Assembly (NCBI GenBank): GCA_032719365.1
Contig: CM064866.1
Span: 73,853,028 to 73,917,027 of the forward strand
Length of the DNA: 64,000 nt
Direction of reading: 5' to 3'
Source: Prinsepia uniflora
Lineage: Eukaryota; Streptophyta; Magnoliopsida; Rosales; Rosaceae
Of this stretch, positions 11,840 through 24,601 are shown piece after piece. A program made the position numbers and the translations under genes. The notes under the pieces were generated by a model, which ran no database searches, was not told where the DNA came from, and was given only the letters and a program-made list of their open reading frames with translations. The first letter of the stretch is position 1. Every line of letters begins with the position of its first letter.

Positions 11840-12557
11840 TGTCAGGACGCGTCCCAAATCCGCCCAGGATTAACACGGGACATGCCTGATCTCGTCTGAC
11901 ACAAAGTGTCAGACAAGGGAAAATTCTGACTTTAGCCCCACCGGGGCTTCCAGAGTGCGTCAGGATCCGGAGAAGGAGTGTAATGCCTCGGTCTCCGCTA
12001 CAGCCCGCATCCACGATCAACCTGAAAGGCATTAAAACCACGAAAAGCTGTGAGTGGACATAACAAATAATTTAAATACAAACGATTTCACGAAAAGAAG
12101 GTATTTATGCCCTTCACTAAAAAGCATGCATGCATTCGAAAACCATTATTCAAACCATTTCTCAAATCATTAAACCATTAGGGCCTTAGCCCAAAACCGT
12201 ATCCAAAGCATATGGGAACTCAGCCCAAAACCAATCCGTAGGGACTCAGCCCAAAATCCAGTACATGTGGGTCTCAGCCCAAAACCAATCAAGTGGGAAC
12301 ACAACCCAAATCCATTTCATGTAGGTCTCAGCCCAAAATAGATACCAATGGGACTCAGCCCAAAACTATTACCAGTGGGACTCAGCCCAAAAACCAATCA
12401 TCGGTATCCCTGATGCCTGATATCTGAGATGTCACAATCAACCCTGTCACGGTTCCAAGCTATGCGTGCTACCTGTGGTCTCAAATCCCAAGTCTCCCTA
12501 GGGTCCACCCAGGTCACTAACCAACCGATCAATGACCCTCCTTAGGGGGAGGTTTTA
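11840..12557 (-). repeat. Left LTR of element C, first part
   Basis: It begins TGTCAGGACGC and includes the GTCCACTCACAG-equivalent block near 12045. An array of GGGACTCAGCCCAAAA-like units follows at 12180-12400. Solo LTR D interrupts it after GAGGTTTTA; the sequence resumes at 15711. Confidence 0.78.
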
Positions 12558-15500
12558 TGTAACAACCCGTCTCGAATTTCAGGATTAGATTAGTTACTAA
12601 TCAAGGATTAGTGAGGTTAATCGGTGATTAGTGGGGTACTTTCGGACGAATGATGCAAAATGACCGTTTTGCCCCTAGAATGGGAAAAATGTTGACTTTT
12701 CGTTCAGGCGGTCAAATGGACTTTGGCCAATGACTGTGACATAGTTCGGAATGCCACGAGTTCATAGACGGGTGGTACGTTTGATTCCGACATTCGAGGA
12801 AGAAGTTATGATTTTCAGAAGTTTGGGGGCATTTTGGTAATTTGGTTTAATAGGAGCAAATAGTTGACTTTTGACCTGGGAGGTCCGATGGCCGAGGACC
12901 GAGGACCTTTTCGTAGATCGGGTCGATACAAATCCATAGGCAGGCGACATGTCGAAATCGGACATTCGACTGAGAAGTTACGGTTCATGGAAGTTCGATT
13001 TCAATATTGCACGATTTACGAGACGAATTAATTTTATATCCTAGTGGGCCCAGATATTTATTTCCTACCCAATGGATAAGTGCCAAGTGCCACTCATCCC
13101 ATTGGCCCAAACCCCCAATTAGTGGATCTAAGATGTGATTGGTCCACTTGTTTTATTTTAATCATATTTCCCTAACCACTTTTCATCCTAGCCCTTCATC
13201 TCACCCTTCCCCTTCATCTTGGCCGTCCATCTCATCTCCCTCTCACCTAATCACTAACATCCTTCCTCTCTATTTTCTCACAAACCCGAAACCACCATTT
13301 TCCATTTCCTTGAACAAACACACCCACCACATGACACCACCACCATCACCTTGCATCAATACGTTCATGTGAGGAAGCTTGAGGGATTGGGAATGACGGT
13401 GACGGCGACCCACGGCGGCTCACGGCAGGGGTAAGTCGAAGTGTCGAACAAACCCGAGAGCCCGGTTTTAATTTCAAAAATGGAAAGTTTGGTTTTGATT
13501 GGTGTTTTGAGTCCTATTCAATTCTAATGAGACCTAGGGACCAAGGAGACTTGAGGAGGATTAATTTGGAAGGAAATGGGTGGCTAGGAAGTCAAGAAAT
13601 CGAGCTTGAAGATCAAGCTCACGATTTGTTCATGGAAGGTGAGTTTTCAGTGGGTTTTTCTGTACTTTTAATAGCTAGAAAGATTAGGCTTGATGTTAGG
13701 AAGGTTTAGGAATCGAAAAGGGAAAGAATGGAACGAAAATGAGTTGGATTGGACTGTGAACCAGTCGAGCCGGTCCAGACTGGTTCAAAACCAGAGGACC
13801 GGTTCGACAGAGGTTAGGGATGAACAGTGTTGGGCGCGTGGCTTTCAAGCGCAGCCCCTTTGGGCGGCGCGTGAGGGCGCGTGAGGAGTCTGATGAGGAT
13901 GACTTCAACATGACTTTTAATCTATTCGATGTAATAAATATTTTGGGACTGGTTTCGTGTCGATCGGATACCGTCTCAATAATGTTCGGGACATCCGAAG
14001 GTTTAGGATCGCAATTAAAAAAAGTTCAAAATTCAGAAAAATTACGGTGCTTCAATGAGAGGTTAATAAGGTAGTTAGTAACCCTCTAGATTGATTTGGA
14101 CAGGTTTGGGAATCCCGGTGACGACGATTGGCCCGGTGAGGCTTACGGCACGTAAACCGAGGCGGCAGCTTAGGACGGTCTGTGAGTAGACCTTGATTTC
14201 TAAACTGTGATGCATGCATAAATGTTTTATATGGTTTATGGTTATGATTCTATGATGATGATTTGGATGATTTTGGTTTATATGGTTTCACGCATTTCGA
14301 GGCAATTTACCTGCTTGCGCGTAAATCGAGGTTTTCGATTTTACACTGATTTTCTGTACTTATAGTTTTGGAAATGATTTCATGAAATGGTTTTGGATTT
14401 GAAAAGGTAAACCTGGGCATGATACCCATTTTTTTTGGAAACCCTCAGACTCGAAGTCCCTTTTAGCTACGTTCTAGGGTCAGAGGCCCAATTGGTTCTT
14501 AAATCGATTTCGGACTTGAAATATGGACCGGGCACGAGACCCATTTGATTTACGAACTCTCGGACTTCAAGTCCATTTGATTTAACGAGGCATCAGGCCG
14601 GAGGCCCAGTTGGTTTACGTATCGGGCTCGAGACCCAATTATTTTGTGTATCGGGCTCGAGGCCCAGTTGAATTACGTATCGGGCACAAGGCCCATTTGG
14701 TTTACAACATCGGGCACGAGGCCCATTTGGTTTACGAAATCGGGCACGAGGCCCAGTTGGTTTACGATTTGGGCCGGAGGCCCAGTTTGTTTGTGGATTC
14801 GGGCTTAGGGCCCAGTTATGTTTTAAGATTGTGATTTTGGGTCGGGGACCCATAAATGGATTTATGGTTTATGAGGGTTTATGGGGACCGGCATGAACCC
14901 TTGAAAGGTTTTTATGGTTCATGACAGTTTATGTGGACCGGACATGAACCCTTGAAAGGTTTTAAGAATGATTTCAAAAGGTTTTTTCGTATACCATCCT
15001 TAATATATGGATTGTCTCCTTCGGGGAGGGTCGTTGGCCTGGGTGGACCCTGAAGTAGTCACGGAGCACTGACTGAGTGGAGTCACCCCTGTTGGGTTCC
15101 TTACTCTCAGAAAGGTTATGGATTATAACCCTCAAGGAGGTCATTGATCTACGGACATTGACCAGGGTGGACCCTAGGGAGACTTGGGCTTTGAGACCCC
15201 GGGTAGCACGCGCGTAGCTCTAGATACCGTGACAAGATTGGTTATATGAATTATGATAAACATGATTTCTTGGTTTTGCGAAATTGTGTTTTATGGTTGA
15301 TAAATAGATTTGGACTGAGATCCCACATATGTTTATATTGTTCTAGATTTCTATAAATGGTTTCGGGCAGGGGCTCGTATGGATTTGGTTATGGAAACAT
15401 ATGTGGTTTGATAAATGGTTTTACTATGCATGCATGTTTTTTAGTGAAGGGCATAAAGGTCTTTTATAAATGTTTTTATCAATTCTTTTATTTTTGTCCA

Positions 15501-15710
15501 CTCACAGTCTTTCTGTTTTCAATGTCCTTCAGGTTAAATACGGTGCAGACTGTAGCAGAGACCGAGACATCACATACCTCCTCTGGATCTTGACGTACCC
15601 TGGAAGCCGGAAGGCTAAAGGTTTTAATTTTCCTTGGTCTGACACTCCATGTCAGACGGGATCAGAAGTTTTTCTCGTTAATCCCGGGGGGATTGGGACG
15701 GGTCCTGACA
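12558..15710 (+). mobile_element. Solo LTR D, plus orientation
   Basis: This 3153-bp LTR begins TGTAACAACCCG and ends GGGACGGGTCCTGACA. No primer site or internal region is present. The flanks TTTTA (12553-12557) and TTTTC (15711-15715) match at four of five positions. It contains the LTR landmarks: TTGAC motifs near 12690 and 12863, CGCG-rich block near 13840-13885, TAACGAACA-like block at 13935-13990, GGGC...GGCCC repeat array 14410-14840, and GTCCACTCACAG at 15497. Solo LTRs form when the two LTRs of an element recombine. Confidence 0.83.
14410..14840 (+). repeat. Short GGGC...GGCCC repeat array in LTR D
   Basis: More than ten imperfect units of about 30 bp have the form ATCGGGCACGAGGCCCA then GTTGGTTTACGA. 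Each unit holds a small self-complementary core (GGGC...GCCC). The minus-strand open frame at 14593-14853 is an artefact of this periodicity (repeated GPRAR-like residues), not a gene. Confidence 0.78.
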
Positions 15711-17672
15711 TTTTCACCTCTGACAACCCTGCTCATGAGTCAGTATACGGACCAGTCGCTCCGTGCAATGACCCCTCACAGGCAATTGCCCTGTGACTAC
15801 TCCAGGATACTAAGAGACGTCTGGAGAAGACAACCCGCCACTCCAGGATACTACGAGACGTCTGGAGGGCATCTGTTCATGAGGATGGTATATGGAAAAC
15901 CATTTTACAAATCATTCGAAACTATTCAAAAGGTCACGCCCGGGTTTTCCGTAAACCATCGTAAATCCAAATCCATTTGGGTCCCTGGCCCGAAATCATG
16001 TTTATAAACCATAACTGGGCCTCATGCCCGATATGATAACCAATTAGACATCACGCCCGAATTCGTAAACTAACGGGGCCCCCAGCCCGATCGTATAACT
16101 CAAATGGGCCTCCAGTCCGATTTCTCATTAAATCAAATGGACTCAAAGTCCGATAGTTTTCCAATCAAATGGATCTCATGCCCGATTTCACGTTTTCAAA
16201 TCCAAAACCATTCCATAAAACCACCATAGAAAACACAGCACGTCAAAGCACCGAATAAAACCGGAAACCTCAAAATACATGCAAATACGTACATACTAAA
16301 ACACCACAGAAAAATGCACTCATGGCATCACAAAACATGTATTAAAACACATATAAAAAATTTATGCATGCATCAATTTAGAAAGAAAGGTCCACTCACA
16401 GACCGTCCAAAGTCGTGCCTCGATACATGTGCCACACGCCTTCCCGGGCTAATCACCGTCTCTGGGACTCCCAAACCTGTCCAAATCGTAATAGAGGGTT
16501 ACTAACTACTTAAATAACCTCTCATGAAAGCCCCGTAGTTTTTTGGAATTTTTAACTATTTTTAAACTCGATCCTAAACCTTCGGACGTCACGAACTATA
16601 TCGAAACGATGTCCGATCGACTTGAAACCAGTCCCAAAAAGTTCGTTACATCGAAAAGATGATTTCACATGTTGGAACCTTCCTAAGAAAGTCGGCCATG
16701 CGCCCGTACGCGCCGCCTGAAGTGGCTGCGAATGGGAGCCATGTGCCACTATAGTTTTCTTCCTCCTTCAGCCAGACCGGTTCGAACCTGCCCACCTGTA
16801 AAACCGGTCCAACTAGACCGGCGTGATCGGTCCAGGGCCACTCCTTCCTCATTTTTGGTCCATTTCAATCCAATCTAATCCTAATCTTCTTATTTCAAAG
16901 TTTTCTATCATCCTATATCCTCAAATCATACAAAACAATCTAGAAACCCCCCGTGTAAATCGAATCCCCACGACTTCTGTTTTTCCCCGCCACCCCCAAG
17001 GCGTCTCAGCCTTTCTCTGCCGTCCAAATCCCCTCCTAATCTTCCTACAAGCCTACTAAACATCTCCCAATCACCAAAAACCATCCATAACATCCTAAAC
17101 CAAAAATTCAAATTAAAACAATCAAAACTGGGTTGTCGGGTTACCTGGGTTCTAGGCCATCGCCGCCTTCCACGGCGGCCCTGTCATCACCCAGCCACCA
17201 TCAGCTCATCTTCACTCCTTTCCTGGCTTCTCACAGAATCAAAAGGAAGGGATATGGATTTGGGTTCAAGGTTTTGGGTGAGATCGGGCTTGGTTTGGAC
17301 GAACAAAGGAATGAAGGAATGTATGTATTGTTTTGGGTGGGTAATGGATGAATGACAAGTGTCATTCATCCATTGGGCCTGCCTATAATATCTGGGCACA
17401 CTTAATGCCAAAATGCGTTCGTCTCGGAGTTCCGTGAACCGTAACTTTCTCGTCGAACGTCCGATTTTGACGTGCCTCCTATCTACGGACTCGTATCGAC
17501 CTGATCTATGTCACGTTCCTCGGCTCTGGCTATTGGACCTCCCTAGTCAAAAGTCAACTTTTTACCCTCGTTCAGGGCCAAAATCGTAATTTCGCCCTGA
17601 ACGTCTGTTAACCTTCGGCTAATCCGTCATTAGTCTTAATTAATCCCTAAAAATTAAGGACGGGCCGTTACA
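15711..17672 (-). repeat. Left LTR of element C, second part
   Basis: The C LTR continues here after solo LTR D. It holds a reversed array of GGGCCTCATGCCCGA-like units at 16010-16195, the reversed TAACGAACA block near 16580-16650, and the CGCG-type block near 16690-16745. Near 17400-17660 are the terminal sequences repeated at 35030-35120. It ends CGGGCCGTTACA, followed by the polypurine tract AACTCCCTTCC on the reverse strand. Confidence 0.78.
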
Positions 17673-18200
17673 AACTCCCTTCCTTAAAGAATTTCGTCCT
17701 TGAAATTCAAACCGACCAAATTCAATAACCAAACTATGGAAATCCAATCGTGTCCCCAACTTGGGCACTCTCGTGTAATCATACACGTCTGCCACAACCA
17801 CCGTACTCGTCGGTACTCGCTGTCACCGGAGCCTCCAAAGCTCCAATCCAACTCTCTAAAACCATACGTCGGATCGTAAGTCTCACTCGAGACTCCGACA
17901 CTCATCAATCTCACTTGTCACTCACTCCGACATGTTCGATATACTAGGTTGTCATCAAATCGGCTTTTCAGCCTACCACGCTGACACGTTCCAACCGATA
18001 ACTGTTAGGCTGAAATACGTACTCCCACTAAGGCTATCACATCCAAACTGAAAACATTCTATAGATCCTTCCATCACAATGACACGAATCCCATCTCGTA
18101 GGCCATACTCAAACCTGCGACATTTATCGACCTCGGTACTCATATTAGTCAACGCTTTTGTTTTCTTATACTCATACTGACTCTCCTTAGAGTCCCATCA
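17673..18200 (-). other. Element C internal region, first part
   Basis: It starts with the reversed polypurine tract AACTCCCTTCCTTAAAG and AATTTCGTCC, as in elements A and J. No protein domain is visible. Element B interrupts it at 18201 with target duplication CATCA (18196-18200 and 27847-27851). Confidence 0.7.
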
Positions 18201-21200
18201 TGTACCGACCCGTCTTGAATTCTGGGATTAGATTAGTGACTAATCACGATTAGTGAGGTTAATCGGTGATTAGTTGGGCGAAATCGGATGAACAATGCAA
18301 AATGACCGTTTTGCCCTTGGAATGGGTAAAACATTGACTTTTCATTCTGGCGGTCAAATTAACTTTAACCGATGACCGTGACGTAGCTCGTGACGTCACG
18401 AGTTCATAGACAGGTGGCACAATCAATTCTGACATTTGAGGAAGAAGTTATGACGTTCAGAAATTCAAGGGCATTTTGGTAATTTTGGTTAAAAAGGGCA
18501 AAATGTTGACATTTGGACCAGGAGGTCCGATGGCCGAGGGCCGAGAACCGTTACGTAGATCGGGACGATACGAATCCATAGACAGGTGGCATGCTGAAAT
18601 CGAACTTCGAACGGGGAAGTTATAGGTCACGGAAGGTCGATTTCACTATGCACGCACTTCGAGGCGATGCTGATTTGGCAATATCTGATTGGGCAGATAT
18701 TTTGAGTGGGACCCATGGATGAGTGACAAGTGTCACTCATCCCATTGGCTAAAACCCCTAAAAAGGGGATCTCACTTAATTAAATATTATTATATCTATT
18801 ATTATATAATTAACCTTTCTAAGCACTAAATCCTAGCCATTCATTCCATCCCTCAATCAATCTACACCATCCATTTAATCCTCACTTCTCTCATCAGCCA
18901 TCAAATATCATCTTCATTCTTCATTTCCTCATAACCCGAAACACCATCACCATTTTCTCCTCCATCCTCCATTTTCTTCAAACGTAAACACCACACCACC
19001 ATCACCATTATGGTACTCATTGTGTGACTGTGTGAGAGAGTGAGGGAGGACTGAGAAACTGAGCGGCCAGAGCCACGGTGGCCATTGCGGGGAGCTCGAC
19101 CGTGAGGGAAAAATATTCAAAATTCCAACCTTGGGTTTTATTGAGTTTTAATCGAACCTAAGGCTTGGGTTTTCTTTCTGGTGATCATGAGGACCTGTGG
19201 GGATCAAAAGGAGTGGCTAGGGACGGCGGTGCAGCCCAGACGGGTGACCGGAAAATCCGACCGTGTTCTGCGATTAGAGAGGTACGGTTTCACGGGTTTT
19301 CCTCTGTTTTTAATGTCTATATGACAAGAAATGGGATTAGGAACGTTTAGGAATTAAAATGGGACAAAATGGGGTAGAAATGGACAGGTTTAAGGGTTGA
19401 ACCGGTCGAGCCGGTCCGGTCCGGTTCGAACCAGTCCAACCCGGTTCGACCATCGGAGAAGACAACACTATTCAACGCGCGTGATCTCACGCGCAGGAAA
19501 CTTCTTAGGTCGCGTGGGGGCGCGTGAGACACTGTTTGGGAAAGTGTTCAACATGTGAAACACTCTATTTGATGTAACGAACATTTTTGGATTGGTTTCG
19601 TGTCGATCGGACACCGTCTCGATAATGTTTGGGGCATCAGAAGGTTTCGAATCGCGATTAAAAATAGTTAAAAATTCCAGAAAATTACGGGGCTTTAGTG
19701 TGAGGTTAATTAAGTAGTTAGTAACCTTCTATTACAATTTGGACACGTTTAGGAGTCCCGGTGATGGTGATTGGCTCGGGAGAGCCGTATGGCACGCAAA
19801 TCGAGCCGTATGGCATGCATAAATGTTTATTATATGTTTTAAACACTTGTTCGGTGGTTCCATGAGTGCATTTGGTTGTGGTTACGTATAAGCACGTATT
19901 TCAAGGTTTCATCCTTATACGGTGCTTATACGGGTCGGTATTTCTTTATTGGTTTAAATGAAATGGTTTTGGATTTCCAAAAGGATAAACTTGGGTATGA
20001 GACCCATTTGGTTTTGTCTCGGGCATATGACCCTATTGATGGCCTTCGGGTCTAACTCGTGGTTGGGACGGGTGCTATGTGCACGGCGATAGACGATATG
20101 ACGCTCGCCTCCGGATTGGGATGTGTTCCTTCCGGAGAGGTCACGATGCACGATTCATGGTCGGGCAGCCTGGGGAGGCTCGACTTCGGAGTGCTGACGG
20201 TTCAAGATAGCGATCGGTGATGAGTGCACCATGATCTTGTGGTGGTTGGGTCGGTTGATTCGTTCACGGTGACATACGAGGATTGAGGGCGGTCCTGGAT
20301 GGATGGTTGCACGCATCACTACGATCGGAGTCGTGACTGACCCTGAGATATCGAGCAGGATGCCCAGCTGATGTCATATGTTCGGGCAAGAGACCCAGTT
20401 ACTTGACGGTTATGATTTCGAGTCAGGGACCCTAGATGGATTTCCAAGTTCATGGCGGTTTATGGGAACCGACATCAACCCTGGAAAGGTTATTGTGGTA
20501 TATGACGGTTTATGGGAACCGGTCATGGAGGATGTTTTCCATATATATATATATATATATATATAGATATATGAATGGAATGGATATTATGGATCATGAC
20601 GGTTCAGGGGAACCGGGCATGGATGTTTATGTTATGTATATATATATATGTTCATATACCTTCCTTTACTTCTATTATCTCCTCCGGGGAGGGTCGTTGG
20701 CCTTGGTGGACCCCGGAGTAGTCACATAGCACTGGCTGAGTGGGAGTTGCCCCCGTGGGGTCCTTACTCTCAGAAAGGCTATGGTTACTATAACCTCAGG
20801 ACGGGTCATTTGTCTACCGACATTGACCTTGGACTCTGAGAGACTTGGGTTTGAGACCCCGGGTAGCACGTGCGTAGCTTTGGAAACCGTAACAGGATTG
20901 GTTGTGTGAATTATATGTATATATGATATATGATATGCACAGGTTTTGGGCAGTGGCCCGTGTACATGGTTTTATTATGGTTTGGGCTGAGTCTCGCATG
21001 GTTTTGGGCAGTGGCCCGTATGGTTGAACCTTTATGGTTCGTTCGATTATGGTTTTGGGCTTAGTCCCCACATATGGTTCCATTTGGTCAAATGGTTTTC
21101 GAATGCATGCATGCTTTTTAGTGAAGGGTACAAATGTCTTCGTTAAAATGTTTTTACAAACTCTTATTTTGTCCACTCACAGCTTTTAATGTTTTGACTG

Positions 21201-21388
21201 CCCTTCAGGTTGACAGTGGATGTGGACTGTAGCAGAGACCGAGTTATCACATACCTCCTCCGGATCCTAGTGTACTCTGATAGCCCGAGAGGGCAAAGGT
21301 CGGAAATATCCCTTGTCTGACACTTCGTGTTAGACGGGAGCAGGGTCATCCCGCGTTAATCCACGACGGATTGGGATGGGTCCTGTCA
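18201..21388 (+). repeat. 5' LTR of element B
   Basis: It begins TGTACCGACCC and ends GGGATGGGTCCTGTCA. W-box-like TTGACT and GTCAA motifs and GTGACGTCAC lie at 18330-18500. The TAACGAACATTTT block is at 19576-19640. A (TA)n tract is at 20538-20570, and repeated GGTTTATGGGAACCGG units with GGGC/GACCC units at 20365-20660. GTCCACTCACAG is at 21171. The open frames are LTR noise. Confidence 0.87.
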
Positions 21389-21391
21389 GCG

Positions 21392-21403
21392 TGGTATCAG
21401 AGC
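21392..21403 (+). promoter_or_regulatory. Primer-binding site of element B (tRNA-iMet)
   Basis: TGGTATCAGAGC follows the 5' LTR end CCTGTCA within a few bases. It is the usual tRNA-iMet complement and sets the plus orientation. Confidence 0.9.
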
Positions 21404-24400
21404 TCGGCTAGCTCGTATCAAAGCATAGGATTGCTTATCAGAGCGAGGCTGGCTCATATCAGAGCTCATTTAGCTCATATCAAGGCAGGGTTACTCATGT
21501 TACTCTGAATTCCAGAGCGTATTGTGCGCGATACTCCTTATGCAGGTCGACGATGTGATATCTCAATGGGCTACAGTTCGTTATCAACCTGATAGTTAGG
21601 GTTCCGGTACAATAGTTAGTAGGATTGAACCGTGGAATGTCTTGGTTTGGCATTTGATGTCGGGGTTGCCATAGTTCTGTCGTGGTTGGCAGTGTGGGAC
21701 CCTATGGAAGGATGAACGTAACGGTACTTTAAGAGTTTTGATCGTGTGACGGTTAGTTAGGATCGTCTTCACGATGTCGTAGGATTGGTTCCGACGAATG
21801 GCTGGGAGTTCTGGCCATTCGATGATCGGATATTGTTGAGTTAAATGGATTTACTACTCATGGCAGTTAGCAGTCGGATTCGAGGAAACCTAGTTGAACG
21901 TACGGTAGGATTGGATTGACGTCTTTACGATGTCAAGACCGCGTAGTCGGTCAGATTGTGGAATATACTGCAGTTAGCAGTTGGGTTCAGGGAAACCCTA
22001 GGTGTGATCGTGGAACCCTACCTTAGGTGTATGGTTCGGAAAGGTGAGTTGGCGAATGGTCTCGACTTCGATGAGATCGTCGATCGAGTCATGTCAGCTT
22101 GTGATGGGACTGCACTCTACAGTCAAGGTTGTACTTATCGGTTAGACCTAGTTGGTCGTCGTACTACTTTAGTTGTGATGGATTGTTGGTGCAACTAAGG
22201 TCACGGGTGACCTGGTAGACGACATTGGTTGAATCGAGTTACGACTGGTTAGAGTTTGGTTGGACAGGTTACCAGGGTTGGTACTTGTCGATGGAATCCC
22301 GGAGTGGGGATACAGAGTAGTTAGTACGGGCGGTTGATTTCGTTGGATGCGAGTCTCGATAGTGATCCATGGTGGTTTGGTCTGCGAGAGTCTGTGGTAG
22401 GCACTACTACCGAGAGTGGTGGTAGTTATGGTTGTTGGGAATCAGGGACGTTCAGGGGACGTTTCCTTTTCTCGTATGAGTTGTCAGGGTGACTGTACCC
22501 AGAGTTTTTGGGTACGACGGAGGCAGATTTTCTCCAATTTGAGTAGAGGTATGGGATCGTCGCTCAGTAGGAGCGGAGATCCAGGGTTTTCTAATTTGCA
22601 CACTTTGTGCTGATGCTGACTTGTGATGATATTGGTACTAGCGCTGGTGCTAGTGCCGGTGATTGTTCGGTATGAGTCACGAGACAGGATGTGACTCCGT
22701 CGAGATGGGCATGTGTCTGTAAATAGCCTAAAAAGAGACACGTGGATGATGTCTGAGTATATTGGTTCCGACGTGGTTGGAACTTCGGAATCGCGAGAGC
22801 TTATGACTAGGGTGACACGAGGAGTGCGGGTTTTCCGCATTGGTAATGGGTATTTCGAAGTCGTTTTGGGTGTTTTCCTAGGTTCTACCATGGTAGATGA
22901 TGGCATATGACGGTAGATGATGGTTGTGTCACCAGTACATTGGTCGTTTATTGGTTAGTGGATCCAGGATTTATTTTGGGTCATCAGGAGGAGTTGATTA
23001 TTTCGGAGTTAGGTAGTTGAGATTTCTCATTTTCTGCTTGGTGGCAGATGATGTTGATTATGTGGTGTGGTGAGTACAGCGAGTTTTGGTTGCATTCACG
23101 TAGGACGACTTTTGATGTCATCGTTTTGGATCATCCTTGGTTTTCCTAGGTGGAATGACAAGGATCGATACGAGGTAATTTGAGAGAACCCATAGTCTCG
23201 GCGTGTTTCGTCGTTGACTGATCTGTTTAGATGTGGGAAATGGTTGAGGACTTTGGTCGTCGTGACGATTCTTGATCGTGATGTCTACGGTCGGTTGACA
23301 TAGTGATGGGTCTGGATCGTGATCGGGATGATTGAGATAGGTGGAGTGTTTATCGCTCTTACGGGGATTTTGAGTTGAGGATGATGGGACTGAACTTCTT
23401 TTCGAAGTAAATCCCATATGGCTTATTACTCGGGTGAGTAGGTGTCCGACGAGGTCGGATTTGGTCAACCTTAGATGTACGTATGTTGGGATTGGTTTCC
23501 CTATAAAGTCAATCGAACATATTGAGGTAATCGTCTGAGCAGGTATCCGATAGGTTCGGAATCTGGTGTGTCTCGGTAGACGAGAACAAGATTTCAGGTT
23601 TTAGAATCGGATTTCTAGATGACGATTCGGGATTCGATTTTGGAACTTGAAAGTGGATTTCTGGATTTGGGTTTGGAATGGTCATTTCTAATACTAGTTT
23701 ACGGAATGATGATTTCGGATTCGGATTTGGAAATGGATAATGGGTTGGAGTTTGGATCTGTCTAGTACTGGATTGGACAGATGGACTCCAGAATAAAAAT
23801 GTGATTGACTACCGCCTAGGTCGTCGTGTTGTCGTTGTTGCTGTTGTGGTTGTAGGCTGATTGATGGTAGATTACGTACCTTGTACGTTGTTCGAGGTAC
23901 GATACTGGGCAGATTTGTGGTGCTTGGTGACGGTATATAGGATATACCAGTGGTATGTTGGTGTGCTTGTTGGTAGTCGGCTTAGTTCCGATACCATTAG
24001 ATTAGTCGAGGACGTGGACTGGACATTAGATACTGTGCATTGGGTCATAGTAGTTCTGATGCGTCTAGTTACACACAGGTCGAGTGAAATGTTGGTAGAT
24101 ATTTACTCAGGTTGAGTAAGTTGGTGGTTAGTGTAACCACAAGTGGTTATAGTGTCAGTTTCGACTGATGACTGTCAAGTGGTGACAGTTTGTCGAAGGT
24201 GTCAGCGTGGATTGATGAATGAGTTTTAGTGACTCCCAGTAGGAGTAGATATCAAGATAGATTGGTTATTGAGCAAGGAAACCTTTGAGTTATTTGTGTC
24301 AACGAAAAGGTAGATTTGACAAGTAGTGTCAATTCAGAACGTATGGCTACTGCCATTCGACGTGGTCGAGTGTAGTCGATGCGGCGTGAGTATTAGTGGT

Positions 24401-24587
24401 ATGTCTGGGTGCAAACAAGTGTTGTGTTCACTACTGGGTGTACTAGTGTACACGTATTGTGAGGTTAAAAGTGTTTTCCATGAAGTGGATGTGGAATCAG
24501 AATAGTTGGAGTTTCGAGAACGGAACTAATTAAGGAGGGAATAACGGTTGGAATAAGGTCGGTTGGAATTTCGAGGACGAAATTAAT

Positions 24588-24601
24588 TAAGGAGGGAAGG
24601 T
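24588..24601 (+). promoter_or_regulatory. Polypurine tract of element B
   Basis: AAGGAGGGAAGGT lies directly before the 3' LTR start TGTAACGACCC. The same tract borders A, C and J on the matching side. Confidence 0.8.

Larger units (their letters stand above)
21389..24601 (+). other. Internal region of element B, no coding domain
   Basis: This 3.2-kb stretch has no gag or pol motifs in any frame. The first 130 bp repeat phrases such as TATCAGAGC and GGCTAGCTC. Around 23600-23730 there are many GGATTCGGATTT-like motifs also found, reversed, in element A. It ends with AATTAAGGAGGGAAGGT, the polypurine tract, preceded by a nearly duplicated phrase (GGAATTTCGAGGACGAAATT) near 24560. Its widest open frames (about 140 codons) show no family signature. 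Confidence 0.75.
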
